Positions 37,494 through 44,349 of a stretch of 46,022 bases of DNA are shown here, in pieces. The notes under the pieces were generated by a model that saw only the letters and a program-made list of their open reading frames with translations, ran no database searches and had not been told where the DNA came from. Made by a program: the position numbers and the translations under genes. This stretch comes from an uncultured Mucilaginibacter sp. (GTDB lineage Bacteria; Bacteroidota; Bacteroidia; Sphingobacteriales; Sphingobacteriaceae): NCBI RefSeq assembly GCF_903913935.1, contig NZ_CAIWNH010000478.1, forward strand, positions 1 to 46,022, in the 5' to 3' direction. Every line of letters starts with the position of its first letter. Position 1 is the first letter of the stretch.

Positions 37494-39101
37494 GTGACCC
37501 TCAGTGAACTACATACCCCGGTATTGATCGTCGGCGCAGGGCCTTCGGGGTTGATGATGGCCGCGCAATTGCTCAGGTATGGTATTCAGCCTGTAATTAT
37601 TGACAGTAAACAGGGGCCAACCGATGAATCAAAAGCCCTGGCGGTACAGGCCCGGTCGCTGGAGATCTACCGGCAGATGGGGCTTATTGACCGCGTGTTG
37701 GAAGGTGGCAAGGCGGCAGAGGGCCTTTCATTTACCCTGGATGGCAAAAAGGCGGCATCCCTTTCATTTAATAATGTTGGCGAAGGGCAAACGGCTTTTC
37801 CGTTTATTCATTTGTACCAGCAAAGCAAAAACGAAAAGCTGCTGCTCGATTTTTTAACACGCCATGTTTGCCCGGTTTACTGGGAAACCGATTTAGTTTC
37901 GCTTAAACAAACTGAAAAGAGTGTTGAAGTAAATCTTCAAAATTCCGGACATGCGATCACCTTAACTTGTGATTGGGTGATCGGCGCGGATGGCGCCCAC
38001 AGCACCGTACGCAAACAATTGAACATCCCGTTTAGTGGTGATACCTATGCCCACGAGTTTTACCTGGCCGATGTTGAACTCCTGAATGAAGAAATAAACG
38101 ATGGTTTTGTACATCTTTGCCTCGGCAAGCAGGGTTTTTCTGGATTTTTCCCGATGGCGGAGCCTAACCGATACCGCGTCATCGGCAACCTGCCGGTTAT
38201 ATTGGAAAAAAAAGAAGGCCTTCGGATTGAAGATGTGTTACCCTACCTGCAAAATGTTTCAGGTGTGCAGGTAAACGTCAAAAATAATTACTGGTTTACT
38301 ACCTACCGCCTGCACCACCGCATGGCTGATAAATTCAGGGAGCAGCGATGCTTTTTAATTGGCGATGCGGCGCACATTCACTCGCCGGTAGGCGGCCAGG
38401 GCATGAACACCGGTTTGCAGGATGCCTATAACCTTGCCTGGAAGCTGGCCGGAGTAATAAACGGCCGTTTAAAACAACCCATCCTTGACAGTTATGCCGC
38501 TGAACGGATGCCCGTCGCCAAAACATTACTGAACACTACCGACAGGGTATTCAACATCGTGATGTCAAACAAATGGTATAGCCGGATATTTAAAACCTGG
38601 TTGATGCCATCGGTGTTGAAATTTGCATGGAACAACAAAGGCATCAGGGAAGAACTTTTTAAGCGTGTCTCGCAAATCAACATCAACTATCGCAATAGCG
38701 CCATTAGCCTGCAAATTAGTCAATCTACTAAAATAAAGGCCGGCGACCGGCTGCCTTATCTGAAAGTTTTTGATGAAAAAAAACAGGAGGAAACCGACCT
38801 GCACGAATGGTGCAGCAAGCCCGGCTTTACTTTTATTGTTTTGGGGAAACTGGCAGAGAGCGATCTTTTTATGCTTGCGAAATGGATCACGCAAAATTAT
38901 CCGGCAACATTAAATTTCTTCTACCTGCCGCCATCTGCAAAAAACCTGCACGTTTTCGAGACCTTTGAAATTGATTCAAACCGTGTAAAGTCCCTCATCG
39001 TTCGCCCCGACATGCACATCGGCTTTATAAATGATAAGGTGGATATGGTTTTGACGGATAATTATTTGAGGAATATTGTTGGGTTCATGGTTCATAGTTG
39101 A
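37494..39101 (+). CDS. FAD-dependent aromatic-type monooxygenase
   Basis: 535 residues starting at a GTG (37494). All three flavin-hydroxylase motifs are present: VLIVGAGPSGLMMAAQLLRY (ADP-ribose binding), CDWVIGADGAHSTVRKQL (the DG motif) and CFLIGDAAHIHSPVGGQGMN with the following TGLQDAYNLAWKLA (the GD motif). The C-terminal 120 residues form a thioredoxin-like domain as in phenol hydroxylase. It should hydroxylate a phenol-like or polyketide-like substrate using NAD(P)H; which one is unknown. The final residues GFMVHS and the TGA are coded by the GGTTCAT repeat at 39082-39111, so the native C-terminus may have been changed. Confidence 0.9.
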   Translation: MTLSELHTPVLIVGAGPSGLMMAAQLLRYGIQPVIIDSKQGPTDESKALAVQARSLEIYRQMGLIDRVLEGGKAAEGLSFTLDGKKAASLSFNNVGEGQTAFPFIHLYQQSKNEKLLLDFLTRHVCPVYWETDLVSLKQTEKSVEVNLQNSGHAITLTCDWVIGADGAHSTVRKQLNIPFSGDTYAHEFYLADVELLNEEINDGFVHLCLGKQGFSGFFPMAEPNRYRVIGNLPVILEKKEGLRIEDVLPYLQNVSGVQVNVKNNYWFTTYRLHHRMADKFREQRCFLIGDAAHIHSPVGGQGMNTGLQDAYNLAWKLAGVINGRLKQPILDSYAAERMPVAKTLLNTTDRVFNIVMSNKWYSRIFKTWLMPSVLKFAWNNKGIREELFKRVSQININYRNSAISLQISQSTKIKAGDRLPYLKVFDEKKQEETDLHEWCSKPGFTFIVLGKLAESDLFMLAKWITQNYPATLNFFYLPPSAKNLHVFETFEIDSNRVKSLIVRPDMHIGFINDKVDMVLTDNYLRNIVGFMVHS

Positions 39102-39174
39102 TGGTTCATGGCAACTGCAAATTTTGGATACCGATACGTTTTTTCCATGAACTATGAACCATCAACCATGAACT
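39082..39174. repeat. Iterated-word inverted repeat, word GGTTCAT, spanning two stop codons
   Basis: Left arm 39082-39111 (GGTTCATGGTTCATAGTTGA and on) and right arm 39145-39174 are complementary at 25 of 30 positions, loop 33 bases. The left arm encodes the last residues and stop of the monooxygenase; the right arm overlaps the last bases of the miaE stop. It could terminate both convergent transcripts, but has no U-run. Confidence 0.9.
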
Positions 39175-39772
39175 ATCCATGTATCGTCTCCGCTTTTCCG
39201 TAATTTTGAATTACAATGGCTTCATAATCCAGGTATTGGTTCCAACGTGCGTCTACATCAATATCCCCGGCATGTTTTTTTGCCAGGCGGATAAACATGG
39301 CGTAATGAGTGGCTTCGCTGATCATCAGTTCATGATAAAATGCCGATAATGCCGCATCATTTATATTTTCGGATAAAACCTTAAAACGCTCGCAACTCCG
39401 GGCCTCGATCATTGCGGAGAAAAGTAAACGATCGATCAATTGCTCTGTCCGTCCGCCGCCGATAACAATGAATTTGCGCAGCTCGTTTACGTAATTATCC
39501 TTCCGTTCACGACCGAGCACAAAGCCCCGTTCTAGAATAATATCATGAACCCGTTTAAAATGGTCCATTTCTTCCTGTACCAGTTTGGCCATTTCCTGCA
39601 CCAGATCTGACAGGTTTGGGTTTTGCACTATTAAAGTGATGGCGTTGCTCGCGGCTTTTTGCTCGCAAAAGGCATGGTCGGTTAAAAGCTCTTCAATATT
39701 GCTTTCCACCACATTCTTTACCCAAAGCGGGTCGGTAGGTAGTTGCAGTTTTAAGATGGTTTTTTCGCTCAC
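39173..39772 (-). CDS. miaE: tRNA-(ms2io6A)-hydroxylase
   Basis: 199 residues, MiaE length. It is a ferritin-like diiron enzyme that hydroxylates the isopentenyl group of ms2i6A at position 37 of tRNA. The diiron ligands are visible as Glu-Glu-x-x-His in VQEEMDHFKRVH, MIEARSCERF, and ISEATHYAMF; the N-terminus ILKLQLPTDPLWVKNVVESN and DHAFCEQKAASNAI are also typical. The start is a GTG at 39772, 4 bases from a TACCTTTG box, suggesting a leaderless GTG-started mRNA. The last stop base lies in the 39082-39174 repeat. Confidence 0.93.
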   Translation of the reverse strand: MSEKTILKLQLPTDPLWVKNVVESNIEELLTDHAFCEQKAASNAITLIVQNPNLSDLVQEMAKLVQEEMDHFKRVHDIILERGFVLGRERKDNYVNELRKFIVIGGGRTEQLIDRLLFSAMIEARSCERFKVLSENINDAALSAFYHELMISEATHYAMFIRLAKKHAGDIDVDARWNQYLDYEAIVIQNYGKAETIHG

Positions 39773-39776
39773 CTTA

Positions 39777-39784
39777 CAAAGGTA
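39777..39784 (-). promoter_or_regulatory. TAnnTTTG box 4 bases from the miaE GTG
   Basis: The minus strand reads TACCTTTGTAAGGTGAGC. The AAGG just before the GTG is either part of a very short leader or promoter-proximal spacer. Confidence 0.5.
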
Positions 39785-39900
39785 GTCGATATTCTGCTGG
39801 TTTTAAGCGCTGCAAAGGCTGTTTCTGCTATTGGAAATTCGATTTTTAAAACAAAACGCTTAATCACACCTTGTAATAAGTACACCAAACAAATTTTATT

Positions 39901-40245
39901 ATGGAAAACCACGATCATAGTGCATTGATTCAAAAATTATTGAACTGTGCCCTTGCCTGCGAAAATTGCGCCACCGCCTGCCTTCATGAAAAAGAAATTG
40001 CGCTAATGGTGCGCTGTATTGCCATTGACAGAGATTGTGCCGATATATGTACACAGGCAGCGATGTTACTGAAGCGAAATTCCGAAATAGCTCATCAGTA
40101 CCTCCTTTTATGCGAAGAAATCTGCCGTATTTGCGCCACCGAATGCGGCATGCACCAGCACGATCACTGCCAGCAATGTGCCGAAGCCTGTAGAGTATGC
40201 GCTGAGGCCTGCCATGAGCATCATCAGCCGATAACGCAAGATTAG
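39901..40245 (+). CDS. Cysteine-rich four-helix copper-storage-type protein (Csp/DUF326)
   Basis: 114 residues, with 16 cysteines spaced along amphipathic helices: LLNCALACENCATACLHEK, RCIAIDRDCADICTQAAML, LCEEICRICATECGMHQHDH, QQCAEACRVCAEACHEHH. This matches the four-helix-bundle copper storage proteins (Csp; DUF326), which hold many Cu(I) ions inside the bundle. No signal peptide is seen, so it is the cytosolic Csp3-like kind. His residues at both ends (MENHDH, CHEHH) could pass copper in. It is transcribed alone, with no visible copper operator. It is unrelated to the four-helix-bundle protein at 11292. Confidence 0.93.
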   Translation: MENHDHSALIQKLLNCALACENCATACLHEKEIALMVRCIAIDRDCADICTQAAMLLKRNSEIAHQYLLLCEEICRICATECGMHQHDHCQQCAEACRVCAEACHEHHQPITQD

Positions 40246-40271
40246 TTAGGGGGTGATTGAGTTGGATGAGG

Positions 40272-40299
40272 TGATTAAGTTAATTATTTAACCTAATCA
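40272..40299. repeat. Hairpin TGATTAAGTTAA/TTAACCTAATCA with iterated flanks
   Basis: Arms 40272-40283 and 40288-40299 match at 11 of 12 positions with a loop of 4. The flanks carry related words (GGTGATTGAGTTGGATGAGG to the left, GTGATCAACCCAATCCAC to the right), so the dyad can extend to about 40250-40325. It separates the convergent copper-protein and nadD genes. Confidence 0.75.
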
Positions 40300-40325
40300 A
40301 TTACAAACGTGATCAACCCAATCCA

Positions 40326-40898
40326 CTACCTATACAAATGCTTAGCCTCTATAAACTCCAGCACAACATCCGGCACAAAATATTGCACATTTTTTTTCTG
40401 TGCGATGGATTGGCGGATAAATGTTGCTGAAAGCTCCATCAAGGGGGTCATCGTAATAGTTACAGACGGATGGGTAGCCAGGTCGGTGTTTTCATAACCC
40501 GGGCGGGGATAAACATAGATTTGATAATCGCGCAGGATCAGTTTGTAGTTTTTCCACTTGGGTAACGATACCAGGTTATCTGACCCCATAATGAGAGAGA
40601 ACTCGTGCTGCGGGTATTTTTCTTTTAGATGGGTAAGCGTATCTATGGTATAGGAAGGTTGCGGTAACCTCAGTTCCACGTCACTTACTTCCAGTTTGGT
40701 AGAATTATCTGTCGCAAGTTTTGCCATTTCCAGCCGGTCGTAAGTATTGATCAGGTCGTGGTATTTTTTTAATGGATTTTGGGGCGATACTACCAGCCAA
40801 ACCTTATCGAGGGTGGTATAGTTGGCCATATAATTTGCGATAATTAAATGGCCGACGTGTACAGGATTAAATGAACCGAATAGAAGACCGATTTTCAT
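40326..40898 (-). CDS. nadD: Nicotinate-nucleotide adenylyltransferase
   Basis: 190 residues, standard NadD. It joins nicotinate mononucleotide and ATP to give deamido-NAD in NAD synthesis. The N-terminal motif GLLFGSFNPVHVGHLIIANY has the HxGH nucleotide loop; VWLVVSPQNPLKKYHDLINT, EFSLIMGSDNLVSLPKWKNY and the C-terminal SATFIRQSIAQKKNVQYFVP (IxxTxIR-type motif) confirm it. The start ATG at 40898 lies 3 bases from the right end of an iterated-word arm (40902-40932), so its translation start sits just beyond a potential hairpin. It is the last gene of a yicC-gmk-nadD run. Confidence 0.95.
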   Translation of the reverse strand: MKIGLLFGSFNPVHVGHLIIANYMANYTTLDKVWLVVSPQNPLKKYHDLINTYDRLEMAKLATDNSTKLEVSDVELRLPQPSYTIDTLTHLKEKYPQHEFSLIMGSDNLVSLPKWKNYKLILRDYQIYVYPRPGYENTDLATHPSVTITMTPLMELSATFIRQSIAQKKNVQYFVPDVVLEFIEAKHLYR

Positions 40899-40901
40899 GT
40901 T

Positions 40902-41022
40902 TAGTTCATAGTTGATGGTTAATAGTTCATAGTAAAAATCAATTATTTACGGCAGGAGAAATAAGTAATACCAGATTGTACTGCGCAGCTGCCATGAACT
41001 ATGAACCATGAACCATGAACTG
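40902..41022. repeat. Iterated-word inverted repeat between gmk and nadD
   Basis: Arms 40902-40932 and 40992-41022, 31 bases each, complementary at 26. Units are TAGTTCA/TGGTTCA/TAGTTGA words of 7 bases. The right arm encodes the last residues and stop of gmk (FMVHGS, then TAG), and the left arm lies directly before the nadD ATG. Confidence 0.9.
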
Positions 41023-41577
41023 CCTCACCAACTCCTCCGCCTCGCTGCAAGCCGTTTGAAGATCGTGATTTTTTAGGATAATATCAAATTCCGGCGCATA
41101 ATTCAATTCTTTTTCTGCTTTTGCAAAACGCTCCTTTAATTTTTCAGGACTATCAGTACCACGGCCGGTTAATCGCTCAATAAGTACCTCCAGCGATGGC
41201 GGCTGTACAAATATGGCCAGCGCCTGTCCGTCGTATTTTCTTTTGAGGTGTAATCCGCCAATTACGTCGATATCAAAGATCACTGTTTTTCCTTCAGCCC
41301 AGATCCGTTCAATTTCGGTACGAAGGGTACCATAAAAAGTGCCGGTATATACTTCTTCAAATTCAACAAATTGTTTTTTTGCAATGCGGTGCAAAAATTC
41401 CTCTTTGCTGATAAAATAGTAATCTTTACCATGTTGTTCATCGCCGCGGGGCTTGCGGGTAGTTGCCGATACTGAAAACTCAAGCTGCGGTACTTTACCA
41501 AGCAAGTGCTGAACAATGGTTGTTTTACCTGCTCCTGATGGTGCCGAAAATATGATGAGTTTACCTTCCTGGTTCAT
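40999..41577 (-). CDS. gmk: Guanylate kinase
   Basis: 192 residues. It phosphorylates GMP to GDP. The P-loop LIIFSAPSGAGKTTIVQHLL is at residues 7-26, followed by the GMP-binding VSATTRKPRGDEQHGKDYYF and VEFEEVYTGTFYGT, then KTVIFDIDVIGGLHLK and the lid region RLTGRGTDSPEKLKERF. Both ends of the gene come from iterated repeats: the ATG and first codons (ATGAACCAGG) lie in the left arm of 41571-41667, and the tail FMVHGS plus stop lie in the right arm of 40902-41022. The core is intact, so activity is expected. Confidence 0.95.
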   Translation of the reverse strand: MNQEGKLIIFSAPSGAGKTTIVQHLLGKVPQLEFSVSATTRKPRGDEQHGKDYYFISKEEFLHRIAKKQFVEFEEVYTGTFYGTLRTEIERIWAEGKTVIFDIDVIGGLHLKRKYDGQALAIFVQPPSLEVLIERLTGRGTDSPEKLKERFAKAEKELNYAPEFDIILKNHDLQTACSEAEELVRQFMVHGS

Positions 41578-41667
41578 GGTTCATAGTTCATGGTTCATAG
41601 TGTGGAGCATAGGATGATATTCGGCTTTTGCTTTCTACCATGAACCATGAACCATCAACTATGAACT
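41571..41667. repeat. Iterated-word inverted repeat between yicC and gmk
   Basis: Arms 41571-41600 and 41638-41667, 30 bases, complementary at 25. Four 7-base units per arm (GGTTCAT, AGTTCAT, AGTTGAT). The left arm contains the gmk start codon; the right arm supplies the yicC stop codon TAG (41668-41666). Confidence 0.9.
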
Positions 41668-42541
41668 ACAATACGTTCAGTAGTTGTTCTTTAATTTTTT
41701 CCAATTCTTCTTTCATGCCTACTACCAGCTTTTGAATATTGGCATCATTGGCTTTTGAGCCCAGCGTATTTATTTCGCGGCCTATTTCCTGGGAGATGAA
41801 ACCCAGTTTTTTGCCATTGGCATCGTCATTTTTTAACGTCTCAATAAAATAATCGCAATGCGCGTTCAGGCGGATCTTTTCTTCAGTAATATCAAGCTTG
41901 TCAATATAGTAGATCAGTTCCTGCTCAAAACGGTTCTGGTCGATGGCTTCGCGGCCAACGGCTTCGGCTAAAAACTGGTTTAAACGTTCCCTGATCACCG
42001 GAACCCGTTTAGGTTCTTCTATCTCAATCAGCGTAAGGTTTTTTAAGATGATGCCGATACGCATTTTTGTATCCTGCTCCAGTATCTTACCCTCATCTAT
42101 CCTGAATTGCTGAAACGCTGCTAAAGCCTGTTTAAATGTTTTATCTGCTACTTTCCACTCCTCTTCCGAAACAGTTTCCTCGGCGTATTTAATCACTTCG
42201 GGTAAGCCGAGCGCTAATTCCAGTAAATTATTGGATTGCTCATTAAAATCAAGGCTAACTGCTTTTAATTGCTCATAATAGTGTTTAAGCAATTCTTTAT
42301 CAATTCCGGCAGCTTTCACCGTCGAGTCGGCTTTTTCAACGTTGAAAGAAAGGTTTACTTTACCGCGTTCAATTTGCTTACTGCATTCATTACGCAACTG
42401 AAATTCTTTTTCGGTAAAAGATTTTGGCAGCCGCAGCGACAATTCCAGGAATTTACTATTGAGTGATTTTATCTCGACGGTATATTTTGTACTCCCGGAG
42501 TCAAAACTGGCAATTCCATAGCCGGTCATGGATTTTATCAT
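41666..42541 (-). CDS. yicC: YicC family endoribonuclease
   Basis: 291 residues from the ATG at 42541 (MIKSMTGYG is the family start; a TTG two codons earlier is inside the promoter box). Signatures: SMTGYGIASFDSGSTKYTVE, EIKSLNSKFLELSLRLPKSF, RNECSKQIERGKVNLSFNVE, and the C-terminal DANIQKLVVGMKEELEKIKE QLLNVL region with RLNAHCDYFIETLKND before it. YicC-type proteins are RNases that affect small-RNA and mRNA decay. It heads the yicC-gmk-nadD run, and each gap in that run carries a GGTTCAT-word hairpin, a possible RNA-processing site. A box 3 bases from the ATG suggests leaderless transcription. Confidence 0.92.
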   Translation of the reverse strand: MIKSMTGYGIASFDSGSTKYTVEIKSLNSKFLELSLRLPKSFTEKEFQLRNECSKQIERGKVNLSFNVEKADSTVKAAGIDKELLKHYYEQLKAVSLDFNEQSNNLLELALGLPEVIKYAEETVSEEEWKVADKTFKQALAAFQQFRIDEGKILEQDTKMRIGIILKNLTLIEIEEPKRVPVIRERLNQFLAEAVGREAIDQNRFEQELIYYIDKLDITEEKIRLNAHCDYFIETLKNDDANGKKLGFISQEIGREINTLGSKANDANIQKLVVGMKEELEKIKEQLLNVL

Positions 42542-42544
42542 ACG

Positions 42545-42552
42545 CAAAGATA
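42545..42552 (-). promoter_or_regulatory. TAnnTTTG box 3 bases from the yicC ATG
   Basis: The minus strand reads TATCTTTGCGTATGATA, placing the predicted start point at the ATG. Confidence 0.5.
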
Positions 42553-42642
42553 GGGATTTAGTCCGGAAGTTAAATCGGTGCCACTATCTATCTACGGCTT
42601 TTTTCTTTCGGACTTTTCCGACTTCTTTAACACTTTTTCACA

Positions 42643-42671
42643 TTTGCTCTCAAATACTATCTTTAAGTTTG
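42643..42671 (+). promoter_or_regulatory. Consensus Bacteroidota promoter for the 42689 gene
   Basis: TTTG (42643-42646), 17-base spacer, TAAGTTTG (42664-42671), then 17 bases to the ATG at 42689. Confidence 0.65.
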
Positions 42672-42688
42672 TACCTCAATTTATTAGC

Positions 42689-43468
42689 ATGCGCATCGGC
42701 TGTTTATCCTTGTTTGTTTTATGCATATCCGCTTGTTTAAATGCCGGGGCGCAACAAATATTGACTATACGCGGCGTAACATCCAAGAAATTAAGCGGCG
42801 AAAGGGTTCCGCAGGTAGTGATCCATAATTTAAAAACAGGGGAGCTGATAATGAGCGATGAGCTGGGCTGGTTTACTATTAAAGCTGCTGTTGGCGATAC
42901 CCTGCGTTTTACAAAAGATGATTTTACCGAACAAAAAATTGTTGTGCTGAACGGAAGCGATATGCCGGTTTATATGCAGCCGGTAATTAAACTGAACACC
43001 GTAACCGTACAGGGCGAATCAAAAAAACAGGAATTAAATGATGTTTTAAAGGATTATAACCGTAAAGGGGTTTATTATAACGGCGATCCGCCGCTATTGT
43101 CTGTTTTATTAAACCCGCTAAACGACCTGCACACGTGGTTTGGAAAGGATGCGGCCAATCTGCGCCGGTTTAAAAACTATACCAGGGCTGAATTGGAAGC
43201 ATCGGCGGTTGACAGAAGGTATACCGTTGCCCTTGTAAAAAAGGTAACCAACGCCCCCGATACTACCGTGAAGAAGTTTATGGAGTATTACCGTCCCTCG
43301 TACGAAGATATTAAAGCCTGGAATGATTACGACCTGATGAAAAAAGTAAAAAAGAACTACGATTTTTACGTTCTGAATAAATTAAGGATAACGCAGCCCA
43401 AACCTGTTTTTACTACAACTAATAAATCCCTGGCGCCGGTCTCTTTGGATGATGGAACGATAAAATGA
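42689..43468 (+). CDS. Secreted carboxypeptidase-regulatory-like domain protein
   Basis: 259 residues from the ATG at 42689; a GTG-started extension to 42578 lies upstream of the promoter and is not used. A signal peptide (IGCLSLFVLCISACLNAGA) leads into a CarboxypepD_reg-like domain (ILTIRGVTSKKLSGERVPQV, ELGWFTIKAAVGDTLRFTKD, KLNTVTVQGESKKQELNDVL). The second half is helical (YYNGDPPLLSVLLNPLNDLH, VDRRYTVALVKKVTNAPDTT, KKFMEYYRPSYEDIKAWNDY). The overall plan matches the protein at 27069-27806, so the two are divergent paralogues. Role unknown; perhaps envelope-associated. It ends shortly before the 43502-43557 hairpin. Confidence 0.82.
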   Translation: MRIGCLSLFVLCISACLNAGAQQILTIRGVTSKKLSGERVPQVVIHNLKTGELIMSDELGWFTIKAAVGDTLRFTKDDFTEQKIVVLNGSDMPVYMQPVIKLNTVTVQGESKKQELNDVLKDYNRKGVYYNGDPPLLSVLLNPLNDLHTWFGKDAANLRRFKNYTRAELEASAVDRRYTVALVKKVTNAPDTTVKKFMEYYRPSYEDIKAWNDYDLMKKVKKNYDFYVLNKLRITQPKPVFTTTNKSLAPVSLDDGTIK

Positions 43469-43501
43469 GAGGGATTTCTACTCGCTTTAGGATGGAAATA
43501 A

Positions 43502-43557
43502 CGAACAATGAATTTCGAATAACGAACGCCGAAGTTTACTTCAAAATTCATTGTTCG
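43502..43557. repeat. Hairpin with iterated word CGAATAACGAA
   Basis: CGAACAATGAATTT (43502-43515) pairs perfectly with AAATTCATTGTTCG (43544-43557). The loop repeats CGAATAA, CGAACGC, CGAAG. It lies between the convergent 42689 gene and rnc. The word CGAATAACGAA is shared with 3589-3599. Confidence 0.85.
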
Positions 43558-43614
43558 GTGTTAAATATTACACCTTTTAAACCAATAATATTCTCTTTTA
43601 AGGGGGGGTAGGGG

Positions 43615-44340
43615 CTAAATTCCCAGCGTTTCGCAGGCTTTTTCGGCAGCCAGTTTTTCGGCATTCTTTTTATTGAACTCCTTGCCAAGGCCCATTACTT
43701 CACCGTCAATAATAGCCTGTACGGTAAATAATTTCACATTTTCACATTCCTCATTGCTGATCAGGTCAAACGCTATGTCCTTGCTGTGGCGCTGGCACCA
43801 CTCTATCAGTTTGCTTTTGAAATTGGTTTCCGTCTGCTCCAGCGTGTGGATATCGATGTGTGATTTGATAATATGGTTCACCAGGAAGCTGCGGGTAAAA
43901 TCGTAACCTTTATCCAGGTAAATAGCACCAACCAGGGCTTCAAACGCGTCGCCAAGTAATGATCCCTGCCTTGATGAGTTGAGCATCCGGCTATCATACT
44001 CAATCAGTTTATCAAAACCAAGTTTGCGGGCCAGTTGGTTAAGGTTAACACGACTAACTATCTTTGAACGTAATTCAGTTAAAAATCCCTCATCTTCATA
44101 AGGGTATAATTTAAAAAGCACCTCGGCAACAACGCTGCCCAAAACTGCGTCACCTAAAAATTCAAGCCTTTCATTACTGTTCTTTACGCCCTTTTTAACG
44201 TTTTGCGCTACCGATTTATGGCGGAACGCCATCTTGTAAAGCGACAAATTGCCGGGTACAAAACCCAGCAAGTTTTTTAAAACCTTTACGTATTTTCTAT
44301 TGGGAGATATGTAGAGTTTGTAAAAACGACTTATAGGCAT
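43615..44340 (-). CDS. rnc: Ribonuclease III
   Basis: 241 residues. The catalytic domain carries the signature NERLEFLGDAVLGSVVAEVL and the second acidic motif GDAFEALVGAIYLDKG; the C-terminal double-stranded RNA-binding domain follows (NFKSKLIEWCQRHSKDIAFD, EFNKKNAEKLAAEKACETLG). It cleaves double-stranded RNA in rRNA and mRNA maturation. An N-terminal extension of about 45 residues (FYKLYISPNRKYVKVLKNLL) is usual in Bacteroidota. It lies 9 bases after fabF in the common acpP-fabF-rnc operon. RNase III is the enzyme that excises intervening sequences from 23S rRNA, relevant to the hairpins and cassette in this window. Confidence 0.96.
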   Translation of the reverse strand: MPISRFYKLYISPNRKYVKVLKNLLGFVPGNLSLYKMAFRHKSVAQNVKKGVKNSNERLEFLGDAVLGSVVAEVLFKLYPYEDEGFLTELRSKIVSRVNLNQLARKLGFDKLIEYDSRMLNSSRQGSLLGDAFEALVGAIYLDKGYDFTRSFLVNHIIKSHIDIHTLEQTETNFKSKLIEWCQRHSKDIAFDLISNEECENVKLFTVQAIIDGEVMGLGKEFNKKNAEKLAAEKACETLGI

Positions 44341-44349
44341 CCGGTTATT

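Noticed and set aside
39082-41667. CRISPR array reading of the repeated GGTTCAT words
   Set aside because: Units are 7 bases without spacers and are arranged as inverted arms; no cas gene is present.
42578-42688. N-terminal extension of the 42689 gene from a GTG
   Set aside because: It runs through a consensus promoter and would bury the signal peptide 38 residues inside the protein.
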